From Mycobacterium montefiorense (GTDB lineage: Bacteria; Actinomycetota; Actinomycetes; Mycobacteriales; Mycobacteriaceae), in NCBI RefSeq assembly GCF_003112775.1, contig NZ_BFCH01000026.1:81552-145551 (forward strand): DNA of 64,000 nt, read 5' to 3'. Positions 32,806 through 41,225 of this stretch are shown here, one piece after another; position 1 is the first letter of the stretch, and each line of letters begins with the position of its first letter. The notes under the pieces were generated by a model. It had not been told where the DNA came from, did no database searches, and saw only the letters and a list, made by a program, of their open reading frames with translations. Both the position numbers and the translations under genes were made by a program.

Positions 32806-34362
32806 ATGGTCGCGACACTGAGGAGATGCGCGGCGGCTGTTGCCGCGGGTGCGGCACTCCTGCTCAGCGGCTGCGGTGGCCACCCCAGCCCCGGGCCGCT
32901 GTCCGCTATGGCCAGTCCGGCGATCCCGCCCAGCGTTGCCGACATCCCCAACCCGCTGCGTGGGCAGTATGAAGACCTGCTGAATCCGCTTTTCCCGCAA
33001 GGCAATCCCGCGCAGCAGCGATACCAGGCGTGGCCGGCGTCCTATGACGCCAGCATGCGTATCTCGTGGCGACAACTGCAGCCCACCGACCCGGCCACGC
33101 TGCCTGGCGATGCGCCGGATGATCGCAAATTCGACTTCAGCGCGATCGACGACACGCTGACCAAGCTGGCCAGCCGAAACATGCGGCTTAGCCTCCGCAT
33201 TTACGCCTACGGCTCCGACCCGCACGACCCGGGTATCGCCGTTCCCGAGTGGATGCGGCCGGCGACCACCAGCTATCCCGCGCCGCCGAACAGCCCCGGG
33301 GCGACGCAGGTCGTGCCGAACTGGGACGACCCGCACTACCTGGATGCGTTCGGCCGGCTGCTGGCCGCGCTGGGCCGCCGCTATGACGGCGACGAGCGCC
33401 TGGCCGTCTTCGAGTTCTCCGGATACAGCCAGTTTCGTGACCAGAGCGTCAGCGTCGCGTCGATCCGGCAGCTGGTGGCCGCGAACGTCGATGCCTTCCC
33501 GCACACGCAATTGGTGGTGAACCCGCAGAACCCGGAGATCGTGCGGCAGTTGCTCGCCGACGACGTCACGAAGAAGCTGTCCGGCCCGGTGGGCATCCGC
33601 TCGGATTGCCTCGGTGTTGCCTCGCCGCTGCCGGGCTGGGCGGAATCCGGTGACTCCCAGTACGTCCGGAACAACGATGCGGTCGTCAACGCGATCAAGC
33701 AGCGACTGCGCTCGGCGCCGGTGATCACCGAATGGTGTTCATTGCCCGGTGGGGCCGATCCGAAGGGCTACTACGAAAAGGGCCTGCACGACGTCGTCAA
33801 GTACCACGTGTCGATGACGTCGAGTGCGAACTTCCCGGACCGGGATTCGACATCGGCGATGGACCCCAAGCTGTACGCGTTGTGGGCTCAGGCCAATGCG
33901 GCTGCCGGATACCGGTATTCGGTGCAGGCGCGGCCGGGATCGCAGTCGATTCAAGGCAAGGTCGCAGCCATCTCGGTGGAGTGGACGAACTACGGAGCGG
34001 CGGCGGCCACCGAGGGTTGGGCGCCCAACTACAAGCTGGTGGATTACACCGGTGCGGTGGTCCGCACGCTGCCGGCAACGGTCAATCTGAAGACATTGGT
34101 CCACGACGATTCCAGCCCGTCGCGCGAGGAGGCGGTCCCCGCGACGTCCACCGACACCGTTCATGTCGACCTGTCCGGATTGGCGCCGGGGCACTACACA
34201 CTGCGCGCCTCGGTGGATTGGCAACAGCACAAGCCGGGCGCATCGCATGTGGTGAACTACGGCCCGATGGCACTGGCCCGCGACGGGCGCGACGGCTCCG
34301 GGCTGTACCCGATTGCAACCCTTGACATCCCGCGCGACAACCAGATCTCAACCAGCGGTTGA
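32806..34362 (+). CDS. Glycosidase-like secreted lipoprotein (DUF4832-like), copy 1
   Basis: The 518-residue protein has a signal peptide ending in the lipobox LLSGC (Cys about 23). A TIM-barrel-like region follows (MRISWRQLQPTDPATLPGD; FDFSAIDDTLTKLASRNMRL; DAFGRLLAALGRRYDGDERL), then a DUF4832-like segment (VITEWCSLPGGADPKGYYEK) and a C-terminal beta-sandwich (VAAISVEWTNYG; GHYTLRASVDW). It is about 75 percent similar by eye to the gene at 36390, but lacks a 32-residue segment after FSGY. Likely polysaccharide binding or hydrolysis outside the membrane, inferred from fold and the neighbouring exopolysaccharide genes. Confidence 0.75.
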   Translation: MVATLRRCAAAVAAGAALLLSGCGGHPSPGPLSAMASPAIPPSVADIPNPLRGQYEDLLNPLFPQGNPAQQRYQAWPASYDASMRISWRQLQPTDPATLPGDAPDDRKFDFSAIDDTLTKLASRNMRLSLRIYAYGSDPHDPGIAVPEWMRPATTSYPAPPNSPGATQVVPNWDDPHYLDAFGRLLAALGRRYDGDERLAVFEFSGYSQFRDQSVSVASIRQLVAANVDAFPHTQLVVNPQNPEIVRQLLADDVTKKLSGPVGIRSDCLGVASPLPGWAESGDSQYVRNNDAVVNAIKQRLRSAPVITEWCSLPGGADPKGYYEKGLHDVVKYHVSMTSSANFPDRDSTSAMDPKLYALWAQANAAAGYRYSVQARPGSQSIQGKVAAISVEWTNYGAAAATEGWAPNYKLVDYTGAVVRTLPATVNLKTLVHDDSSPSREEAVPATSTDTVHVDLSGLAPGHYTLRASVDWQQHKPGASHVVNYGPMALARDGRDGSGLYPIATLDIPRDNQISTSG

Positions 34363-34392
34363 CGCGGCCCGGTCAACGCGCGTCAACCGCTG
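34353..34392 (+). terminator. Perfect 14-bp hairpin at the stop codon of lipoprotein copy 1
   Basis: CAGCGGTTGACGCG (34353-34366) pairs exactly with CGCGTCAACCGCTG (34379-34392) around a 12-base loop. The left arm includes the TGA stop. It is a strong GC-rich stem without a T tract, like many mycobacterial terminators. It would separate the lipoprotein transcript from the GGDEF-EAL gene. Confidence 0.6.
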
Positions 34393-34508
34393 CTGATAAG
34401 CCCAGAGGAAACGGTCCGCCCGTGGTACGGTTCTCTCACTAATATGACCCGTGACCTGCTCCAATCTGGCCGCCCGGCCGGGACATGCGCCCCACCCCGG
34501 AGGACTTC

Positions 34509-36380
34509 ATGCCGCGCAGCCTGGATCTGGTCGTAACCTCCGTCGCCACTCAGCTGATGGAAGCTACGGCGTCCACGGCCGCCGCGGTGAGCCAGCAGGT
34601 GCTCGCGCAGCTAGTCGAGCAGCTCGATCTGGATGGCAGCTTCGTGCGTCATCGCGATGAGATTTCCCGTGACTCGGTGCTGGTCGCGGAGTGGCCACTG
34701 CGAATCGAGGCTCCGGATCGCGATCCGGATCCGACAGCCGTTGTCCCCGTCGCCGGCGCGGAGCCGCTGCTCGCCGAATGCGAGCAGGGCCGCAAACCGA
34801 TGGTGATATCGCCGGGTCAGCCGCGCCGTTCCTGGTGGCGCCGGCTACTGGGGCCAACTCAGCCCGCCACTCCTTCCGTGGCGGCCGCGCCGCTGATCTC
34901 GGGCGAGGTCACGACCGGCTTGCTCGGGTTCGTCAGGTTCGGCGCCCGTAAGTGGAAGCGAGCGGAGATCAATACGCTTGAGGTCGTCGCCGCCCTCTTC
35001 GCGCAGCTTCAAGCCCGTCTCGCGGCCGAGGAGAAGCTTCGCTATCTGGCCGAGCACGACGATCTGACCGGGCTGTACAACCGCCGGGCGCTGGTCGCGC
35101 ACTTGTCCGAACGGCTCGCCGCCGGACAGCCGGGGCCCGTCGCGGTGCTGTATCTCGACCTCGACCGGTTGAAGCCGATCAACGACTACCTGGGTCATAC
35201 CGCCGGTGACTGGTTCATCCGGGTCTTCGCGCAACGCATTCAGGTCTGCGCCGGAAGCCAAGCCATGATCGCCCGGCTGGGCGGCGACGAGTTCGTCGTC
35301 GTGCCCGAGCAGTCGATGTCACCGGAGACCGCGGAGTCGTTCGGCCACCGCCTGTCGAGGATGCTGTGCGAGCGGCTGGCCATCGGCGGCCACATGATCA
35401 GCCGTACCGTCAGCATCGGGCTAGCGATCGGCATGCCGGATCGCGACAACTGCACCGCCCTGCTGCGCCGTGCCGACGAGGCCGTGCTGACCGCAAAGCG
35501 CGCCGGCGGCAACCAGGTCGCGGTGTTCACCGACGACATGTCGCTGAAGAGCGCGTTCCGCAACGACATTGAGCTGCATCTGCAGGGCGATATCGGCAGC
35601 GAGGCGCTGCTGCTGCACTATCTGCCCGAGGTCGACCTGTGGACCGGCGCGGTCGTGGCGGCCGAGGCGCTGGTCCGCTGGCGGCACCCGATCTGGGGAT
35701 TGCTGCTGCCGGACGCGTTCATCGGCGTGGCCGAATCGACCAACCTGGCCGGCGAGCTGGGCCGCTGGGTAATGCGTACCGCCTGCGCCGAATTCAGCCG
35801 CTGGCGTGCCAACGGCGTGGGGCACGGCGCCATCCTGCGCATCAACGTCTCACCCGTGCAGCTGATCACCCGCGGCTTCGTTCGCAGCGTCGCCGACACG
35901 ATCGAGGAGTTCGGCATCGATGCCGCGTCGGTGTGCCTGGAAATCACCGAGCGCGCCGTCGTGCACGACATCGAAACCACTTGCAACACCCTCGCGGAGC
36001 TCAAAGAGATCGGCGTGCAGCTGGCCATCGACGACTTCGGCACCGGTTATGCGGTGCTGTCGCACCTGAAGTCGCTGCCGGTCGACATGCTGAAGATCGA
36101 CGCCGGATTCGTGCGCGACCTCGGGACCAACGCCGGCGACCTGGCCATCGTCCGCGCCATCATCGGGCTCGCCGAGGCATTCGGCTTGCAAGTCGTCGCC
36201 GAGGGAGTCGAGACGCCTACTGCTGCACTGACTTTGATGCAGCACGGGTGTCACCGCGCCCAGGGTTTCCTGTTGTCGAGGCCAGTCCCCGGCGATGCGA
36301 TGGAGGCTTTACTGTCGGCGCGCTGGATGCCGATGCCTTTCCTCGCCGATCGTGAGGCCTTGTCGCAGGGCGCCATCTAG
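34509..36380 (+). CDS. GAF-GGDEF-EAL bifunctional c-di-GMP enzyme (Rv1354c-type)
   Basis: The 623-residue cytosolic protein has an N-terminal GAF-like region (to about 175), a GGDEF cyclase domain with intact LGGDEF (258-262) and an EAL phosphodiesterase domain with intact EALVRW (386-391), CLEITERAV, DDFGTGY, KIDAGFV and EGVET. The RxxD inhibitory site is not seen upstream of GGDEF. Both activities therefore look possible. GGAGG six bases upstream fixes the ATG at 34509, and the length equals that of Rv1354c. It sits between the two lipoprotein paralogues and upstream of the exopolysaccharide genes, suggesting c-di-GMP control of that pathway. Confidence 0.92.
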   Translation: MPRSLDLVVTSVATQLMEATASTAAAVSQQVLAQLVEQLDLDGSFVRHRDEISRDSVLVAEWPLRIEAPDRDPDPTAVVPVAGAEPLLAECEQGRKPMVISPGQPRRSWWRRLLGPTQPATPSVAAAPLISGEVTTGLLGFVRFGARKWKRAEINTLEVVAALFAQLQARLAAEEKLRYLAEHDDLTGLYNRRALVAHLSERLAAGQPGPVAVLYLDLDRLKPINDYLGHTAGDWFIRVFAQRIQVCAGSQAMIARLGGDEFVVVPEQSMSPETAESFGHRLSRMLCERLAIGGHMISRTVSIGLAIGMPDRDNCTALLRRADEAVLTAKRAGGNQVAVFTDDMSLKSAFRNDIELHLQGDIGSEALLLHYLPEVDLWTGAVVAAEALVRWRHPIWGLLLPDAFIGVAESTNLAGELGRWVMRTACAEFSRWRANGVGHGAILRINVSPVQLITRGFVRSVADTIEEFGIDAASVCLEITERAVVHDIETTCNTLAELKEIGVQLAIDDFGTGYAVLSHLKSLPVDMLKIDAGFVRDLGTNAGDLAIVRAIIGLAEAFGLQVVAEGVETPTAALTLMQHGCHRAQGFLLSRPVPGDAMEALLSARWMPMPFLADREALSQGAI

Positions 36381-36390
36381 CATCGCAACG
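36376..36390 (+). repeat. 15-bp leader repeat, copy 2
   Basis: Identical to 32791-32805. Here it overlaps the TAG stop of the GGDEF-EAL gene and supplies the first G of the GTG start of lipoprotein copy 2, so the leader of the paralogue is embedded in the end of the upstream gene. Confidence 0.85.
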
Positions 36391-38063
36391 TGGTCCGAAA
36401 AGCGAGCAAGATTACGGCGGCCGTGCTGGTGTGCGCGGCACTGGTCGTCAGCGGCTGTAGCAACCCGAGTGGCCCCGAGCCGCTGAGCGCGGTTGCCAGT
36501 CCGGCCATACCGCTGACAGTGCAAGAGGTGGCAAATCCGCTGCGCGGGCAGTACGAGGACCTGATGATGCCGCTTTTCCCGCAGGCCAATCCCGCACAGC
36601 GGCGGTACCCGGCGTGGCCGGCGCCGTATGACGCCAGCATGCGTATCACGTGGCGGCAGTTGCAGCCCACCGATCCGGCCACGCTACCCCCCGATGCACC
36701 CGACGATCTCAAGTTCGACTTCAGCGCGATCGACGACGAGTTGACGAAGCTCGCCAGCCGCAACATGCGGCTCACGATGCGCGTGGTCGCCTACAGCTCC
36801 TGCTGCGACATCACCTATCCGTCCAACTTGAGCATCGCCATTCCCGACTGGATGCGTCCGGTGGCCACCGACTATCCCTCGCCGCCCAAGTATTGGTGGA
36901 CTCCGGGGGTGACGCAGGTGGTGCCGAATTGGAACGACCAGCGCTACTTGGATGCGTTCGGCCAGCTGCTGGCGGCGCTGGGGCGTCGCTACGACGGCGA
37001 CGAGCGACTGAGCGTTTTCGAGTTCTCCGGGTATGGAGATTTCAGCGAGAACCACATCGCGTACTTGCGCGACAAGCTGGGTGCGCCTGGTCCGTCGCCG
37101 GAGGAGAGCGTCGCGAAACTGGGCTATTACAGCCAGTTTCGTGATCAGAACATCACCAGCGCGTCGATTTCGCGGTTGGTCACCACGAACGTCAACGCCT
37201 TTCCGCACACGCAATTGGTGGTCACCCCGCTGAACGCAGACATCACGCGACAGTTGTTTGCCGACTGGGTCACAAAATCGTTGTCGGCGCCGGTGGGTAT
37301 CCGGTCGGATTGCCTCGGCGTGTACGCGCCGCTGCCGGTGTGGGCCGAGTCGGAGGGCTCGCACTACGTGCAGCTGAAAGATCCGCTCATCAAACAGGTG
37401 AAAGACCGGCTCGCGTCGGGACTGGTGATCACCGAATGGTGCCAGCTTCCCGACGGAACCGACCCGAAGAGCTATTACGAGAAGGGCGTGCGCGACGTCG
37501 TCAAATATCACGTATCGATGACGTCGAGTTTCAACTTCCCCGCCGTGAACGCGACCACGGCGATGGACCCGGCGCTGTACCTGCTGTGGTCGAAAGCCAA
37601 CGTCTCGGCCGGCTACCGGTATTCGGCCGAGGCGCGGCAGGGCTCGCAATCGGTGCACGACGGGCAAGCGTCGATCACCGTCACCTGGACCAACTACGGC
37701 TCGGCCGGCGCCACCGAGAAATGGGTCCCCGGCTATCGGCTGGTGGACTTCTCCGGAGCGGTGATCCGCGAGATGCCCTCGACCGTGAACCTCAAGACAC
37801 TGGTGCACCCGGACAACTCCGGTACCGAGCCGGCCCCGGCGTCGACCACCGAAACCGTGACCCTCGATATCGGGAGCTTGCCGCCCGGGAATTACACCTT
37901 GCAGGCTGCAGCCACCTGGCAACAGCACAAACCCGCGGCTTCCCACGTGGTGAACTATCCGTCCATGCAGTTGGCCCGCGACGGGCGCGACGGAACCGGC
38001 TGGTATCCGGTCGCGACACTCGACATACCGCGCGAGGTGGTCACCTCCACGCCGAGCCAATGA
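36390..38063 (+). CDS. Glycosidase-like secreted lipoprotein (DUF4832-like), copy 2
   Basis: The 557-residue paralogue of the gene at 32806 has the same layout: signal peptide with lipobox VVSGC (Cys about 23), barrel region, VITEWCQLPDGTDPKSYYEK and a C-terminal beta-sandwich. It has 32 extra residues (37035-37130) after FSGY and a Cys-Cys pair in VAYSSCCDITYP absent from copy 1. Translation starts with GTG nine bases after the GGDEF-EAL stop, so it is probably cotranscribed with that gene. Extracytoplasmic polysaccharide processing is the likely role, by inference. Confidence 0.75.
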   Translation: MVRKASKITAAVLVCAALVVSGCSNPSGPEPLSAVASPAIPLTVQEVANPLRGQYEDLMMPLFPQANPAQRRYPAWPAPYDASMRITWRQLQPTDPATLPPDAPDDLKFDFSAIDDELTKLASRNMRLTMRVVAYSSCCDITYPSNLSIAIPDWMRPVATDYPSPPKYWWTPGVTQVVPNWNDQRYLDAFGQLLAALGRRYDGDERLSVFEFSGYGDFSENHIAYLRDKLGAPGPSPEESVAKLGYYSQFRDQNITSASISRLVTTNVNAFPHTQLVVTPLNADITRQLFADWVTKSLSAPVGIRSDCLGVYAPLPVWAESEGSHYVQLKDPLIKQVKDRLASGLVITEWCQLPDGTDPKSYYEKGVRDVVKYHVSMTSSFNFPAVNATTAMDPALYLLWSKANVSAGYRYSAEARQGSQSVHDGQASITVTWTNYGSAGATEKWVPGYRLVDFSGAVIREMPSTVNLKTLVHPDNSGTEPAPASTTETVTLDIGSLPPGNYTLQAAATWQQHKPAASHVVNYPSMQLARDGRDGTGWYPVATLDIPREVVTSTPSQ

Positions 38064-38227
38064 ATGGCGCGTAGGGTGCCTCGGCAAAAGTCCGCTACTG
38101 CCTGGGCAGACAGGGGAATCTCGAGTTGACGATGCTGCATAATGAACGATGAGTTTGCTCTGAGGCCATGAAAGCGACTGAATGTATGCTCTTCATCGGT
38201 TTGGGATGTTAGAAGGGTAATAGTTGG

Positions 38228-39673
38228 ATGGATTTCCGTACCTTTGTCCGGATAATCGGCGCGCACTGGAAGCTCGCCGCGGGGGCGTTCCTGGCTTGTC
38301 TCGTCGGTGCCGTGGTCGTCACGGCGTTGCAGACGAAGCATTACCAGTCGTCGGCCACGATCCTGATCTCCTTCTCCGGTGCGACTGACCTCACCGAGCT
38401 GTACAACGGCACGCTGACCGCGCAGGAACGGCTGTCGTCGTACGCCCAGATCGCCGGCGGACGCACGGTGGCCGAGCGCGCGATCAGCCAGCTCCAGGTT
38501 CCGATGAGCCCCGATGCGCTGGTGACCCAAACGCAGGTGAAATACACCGCGAAGTCGATGCTCTTCACGATCTCGGTGAAAGACACCGATCCGGTGCGTG
38601 CCGCGGCGCTGGCGGGAGCGATGGCCGACCAGTTCGCCGTCATGGTCCCGACGCTCGGCGTGACTGCGCACTCGAACACCGGCGCGCCGACGAGCACCAC
38701 GCCGCGACCCGACACCGGTGAGGTGCCCCTGCCGCCCGAGGTGCCCGGGCAGCCCACTCCCAAACCGTTGCCGGTAGCCAGGGCGCGAGTGGTGGAGTCG
38801 CCCCGGGTACCCGACCACGCGATCGCCCCGTCGCCGGTGCGCAACGTGGCGATGGGGCTGGTCGCCGGCCTGCTGCTCGGTATCGGGGTGGCGTTGACCC
38901 GTGAGGCCACCGATCGCACCGTGCGCACGCGCGAGAAACTGGAAGAACTTTCGGGCTTGCCGACGTTGGGCGAGCTGCCCGGAAAGCGGGGCACCGCACC
39001 GAAATTCGGCACCGACATCGCATTCGACGACGCGGTCCGCGGCCTGCGCGCCCGGCTGAGCAGGGCGATGGGCCCCAATGAACGCCGGGTGTTGGTGGCG
39101 GCGCCCTTCGGCGGTGAGGGAACCACGACGACGGCGCTGAACCTGTCGCGGGCATTCACCGAACTCGGCCAAGACGTCCTGCTCGTCGAGGGCGACTCCA
39201 GGCGGCCCGTGATCGCCGGCCTGCTGAGCGTCGAATCGGGAGAGGGCTTGGCTCATGCGCTGGCCGACCCCAGCATCGCCGTGCAAGCCGTGCGGCCGAC
39301 CGCGATTTCGCGGCTGTTCCTGCTGGCGGCCCGGTCCGGCCGCCGCGGCGAGGGCGTGCCCGCCAGTGCATTTACCCCGGACGTGATCGACAGCGTGCTG
39401 GCGAACCTGTCGTCGCGGTTCGGCCAGACCGTCGTCGACGGCCCGCCGGTGCTGGCCACGGCCGACTCCGGCCTGCTGGCCGGTGCGGTGGCGGCCACGG
39501 TGCTGGTGGTGCGCGCGAACCGCACCACCATCGATGAACTCACCGACGCGCTGGCAGCGCTGCGTACGGCCGGCGCGCAGGTCGTCGGAACCGTGCTGAC
39601 CGACGCCAAGCCGTCCGTGCACAGCAGGGCCGCGGCCCGCGCCTACCGGGGAAAGCTCAGCGGGTCGGCGTGA
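38228..39673 (+). CDS. Wzz-type chain-length regulator fused to a BY-kinase-like domain with degenerate P-loop
   Basis: The 481-residue protein has a Wzz domain: a first helix at about 15-34, an extracytoplasmic region with a Pro-rich stretch at about 150-185, and a second helix at about 206-223. A cytoplasmic ParA/BY-kinase-like ATPase domain follows (about 265-465). The Walker A loop reads AAPFGGEGTTTTALN, with Thr where the essential Lys should be, and Walker A' reads LLVEGDSRRP. There is no Tyr cluster at the C-terminus. Polysaccharide co-polymerase activity is likely; kinase activity is doubtful. It is coupled by GTGA to the polymerase gene. Confidence 0.82.
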   Translation: MDFRTFVRIIGAHWKLAAGAFLACLVGAVVVTALQTKHYQSSATILISFSGATDLTELYNGTLTAQERLSSYAQIAGGRTVAERAISQLQVPMSPDALVTQTQVKYTAKSMLFTISVKDTDPVRAAALAGAMADQFAVMVPTLGVTAHSNTGAPTSTTPRPDTGEVPLPPEVPGQPTPKPLPVARARVVESPRVPDHAIAPSPVRNVAMGLVAGLLLGIGVALTREATDRTVRTREKLEELSGLPTLGELPGKRGTAPKFGTDIAFDDAVRGLRARLSRAMGPNERRVLVAAPFGGEGTTTTALNLSRAFTELGQDVLLVEGDSRRPVIAGLLSVESGEGLAHALADPSIAVQAVRPTAISRLFLLAARSGRRGEGVPASAFTPDVIDSVLANLSSRFGQTVVDGPPVLATADSGLLAGAVAATVLVVRANRTTIDELTDALAALRTAGAQVVGTVLTDAKPSVHSRAAARAYRGKLSGSA

Positions 39674-41145
39674 TTTTCTACCTGCGGAGTCGCGATCGCC
39701 TGGTAGTGGCCGCTGCTGTGCTGGCTATGTTCCTGTTGGGATGCTTCCTGTTCGGTGTGTTCTCGGTTCGCCGAACCACCGAGGGCGCCATGCTGATCGC
39801 CGCCCTGTTCTGCCTGGTGGTGTATTGGGTGAAACCAGAAGGGATGGTTGCGGTCACCCTGTTCGGGGCGTTCGCGGCGCTGCCGGAAGGCTTGCACGTC
39901 GGCAAGGTGATCGGTCCGGTCGCGATCTACGCCTACCAAATCGCCGCCGTGCTGGCGATTTTGTATCTGCTCCCGATCGTGCGACCGCGGTTCTCCGACT
40001 ACCTCCTGCCAGGGGTGTTCGCGATGACCGTGGTGCTCTACACCCTGTACGGATTCGGGGCTGGGCATGACGCCCTGATGGTGGCGCGTGAATCGACGAC
40101 GCTGCTCGAAATGGTCGTCGGGTTCGTGCTGGGAATGCTGGTCGTCTGGGGCGGTTACGCCGCATGGCTGGTCCGCGTGATGATTGTGATCCTCTGGTTT
40201 TCGGCGGGCATGGCGATCGTCAGTTCGCTGCATGCCGTCCGGCTGGCCGGCCGGGCGGAAAGCCTGGAAGAGGCGACGGGCGCCGGCCAGGCACTGCGCA
40301 TCGTGCTGTCCACCCAGACGCCGGCGACCGCTGTGCTGTCCGCGCTAGTCGCCGCCGCGATCGTCGGCCGGGTGAAGCCGATGATGTTTTACGCGCTGGG
40401 TCCGCCCGCGTTGATCATCTCGCTGCTCTCCTTCTCCCGGAACACGCTGATCGCCATGGTGGTCGCCGCCTTCGTTGCGTTCCTATCCTGCTTCGGATTG
40501 CCGGCCCTGCGCCGGACGGCCACGGTCATCGTGGTCAGCGTGGCGGCGCTGGCGCTCACGGTGCCGGGGTCGCTGTTCTTGCTGCAGCATTCGCAGGCCG
40601 GGGCGTGGCTCAGCGATCAGTTCACCGCGTTCGGCCAGCGGGTGCTGGGCGGGATTTCGACGAGCGCGCTGGCGGTGGATCAGTCGACGCTGGACCGGCT
40701 GCAAGAAAACGCCCGACTCAATACCGCGATCGCGGAGGCGCCGATCTTCGGCCACGGCCTGGGCTACGCCTACCAACTGCCGACCGGGAACGACCCGGAT
40801 GCCTTCTCCTGGAAGCTGGGGCCCACTTACTCGCACCTCTTCTACCAGTGGTGGTTGGCCAAAGCCGGCGTCGTTGGCGTGGCGATATTTGCGTGGTTCG
40901 CGGCCACGCCGATACTCAAGGCGGTGCGATGCGCGTCGGTGCCAGCGAAAATCAGTGCGGCGGTCAGTGCCAGCCTGCTGGCGATATCCGCGGTCTGGCC
41001 GCTGCCGGAGATGCCGATGGATGCCCTGGCGTTGGGCCTGGTCCTGGGGGCGACGATGGGATTTGCCGGGCTGGGGCGCCGCGACCATGAACGAAGCCAC
41101 GACACCGTCGACCGCGTTCCCGAGCTGGCTGCCACGCCCAGCTGA
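39670..41145 (+). CDS. Wzy-like polysaccharide polymerase / O-antigen ligase family
   Basis: The 491-residue integral membrane protein has about eleven helices. A large periplasmic loop near 290-380 contains QENARLNTAIAEAPIFGHGL and PTYSHLFYQWWLAKAGVVG, typical of the Wzy_C/O-antigen ligase family (GHGxG...H.N/Y). It starts with GTG overlapping the Wzz stop. Together with the flippase at 49836 and the Wzz-like protein it makes a complete Wzx/Wzy polymerisation set. Such proteins join lipid-linked repeat units outside the membrane. Confidence 0.82.
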   Translation: MIFYLRSRDRLVVAAAVLAMFLLGCFLFGVFSVRRTTEGAMLIAALFCLVVYWVKPEGMVAVTLFGAFAALPEGLHVGKVIGPVAIYAYQIAAVLAILYLLPIVRPRFSDYLLPGVFAMTVVLYTLYGFGAGHDALMVARESTTLLEMVVGFVLGMLVVWGGYAAWLVRVMIVILWFSAGMAIVSSLHAVRLAGRAESLEEATGAGQALRIVLSTQTPATAVLSALVAAAIVGRVKPMMFYALGPPALIISLLSFSRNTLIAMVVAAFVAFLSCFGLPALRRTATVIVVSVAALALTVPGSLFLLQHSQAGAWLSDQFTAFGQRVLGGISTSALAVDQSTLDRLQENARLNTAIAEAPIFGHGLGYAYQLPTGNDPDAFSWKLGPTYSHLFYQWWLAKAGVVGVAIFAWFAATPILKAVRCASVPAKISAAVSASLLAISAVWPLPEMPMDALALGLVLGATMGFAGLGRRDHERSHDTVDRVPELAATPS

Positions 41146-41225
41146 ATTTTTCAAAGCGTTACCCGAGGCGGCGCTGGCCTCGATTATCTTGACCGTGTGG
41201 CCAGTTTGCTGGGGGACCTAGTTCG

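Noticed and set aside
38051..38085. GCCGAG/CTCGGC stem after lipoprotein copy 2
   Set aside because: Six base pairs with a 23-base loop; not comparable with the strong hairpin after copy 1.
38126..38160. TTGACG-like -35 element upstream of the wzz-like gene
   Set aside because: No convincing -10 element at normal spacing, so I do not call a promoter although one is expected in this 164-base gap.
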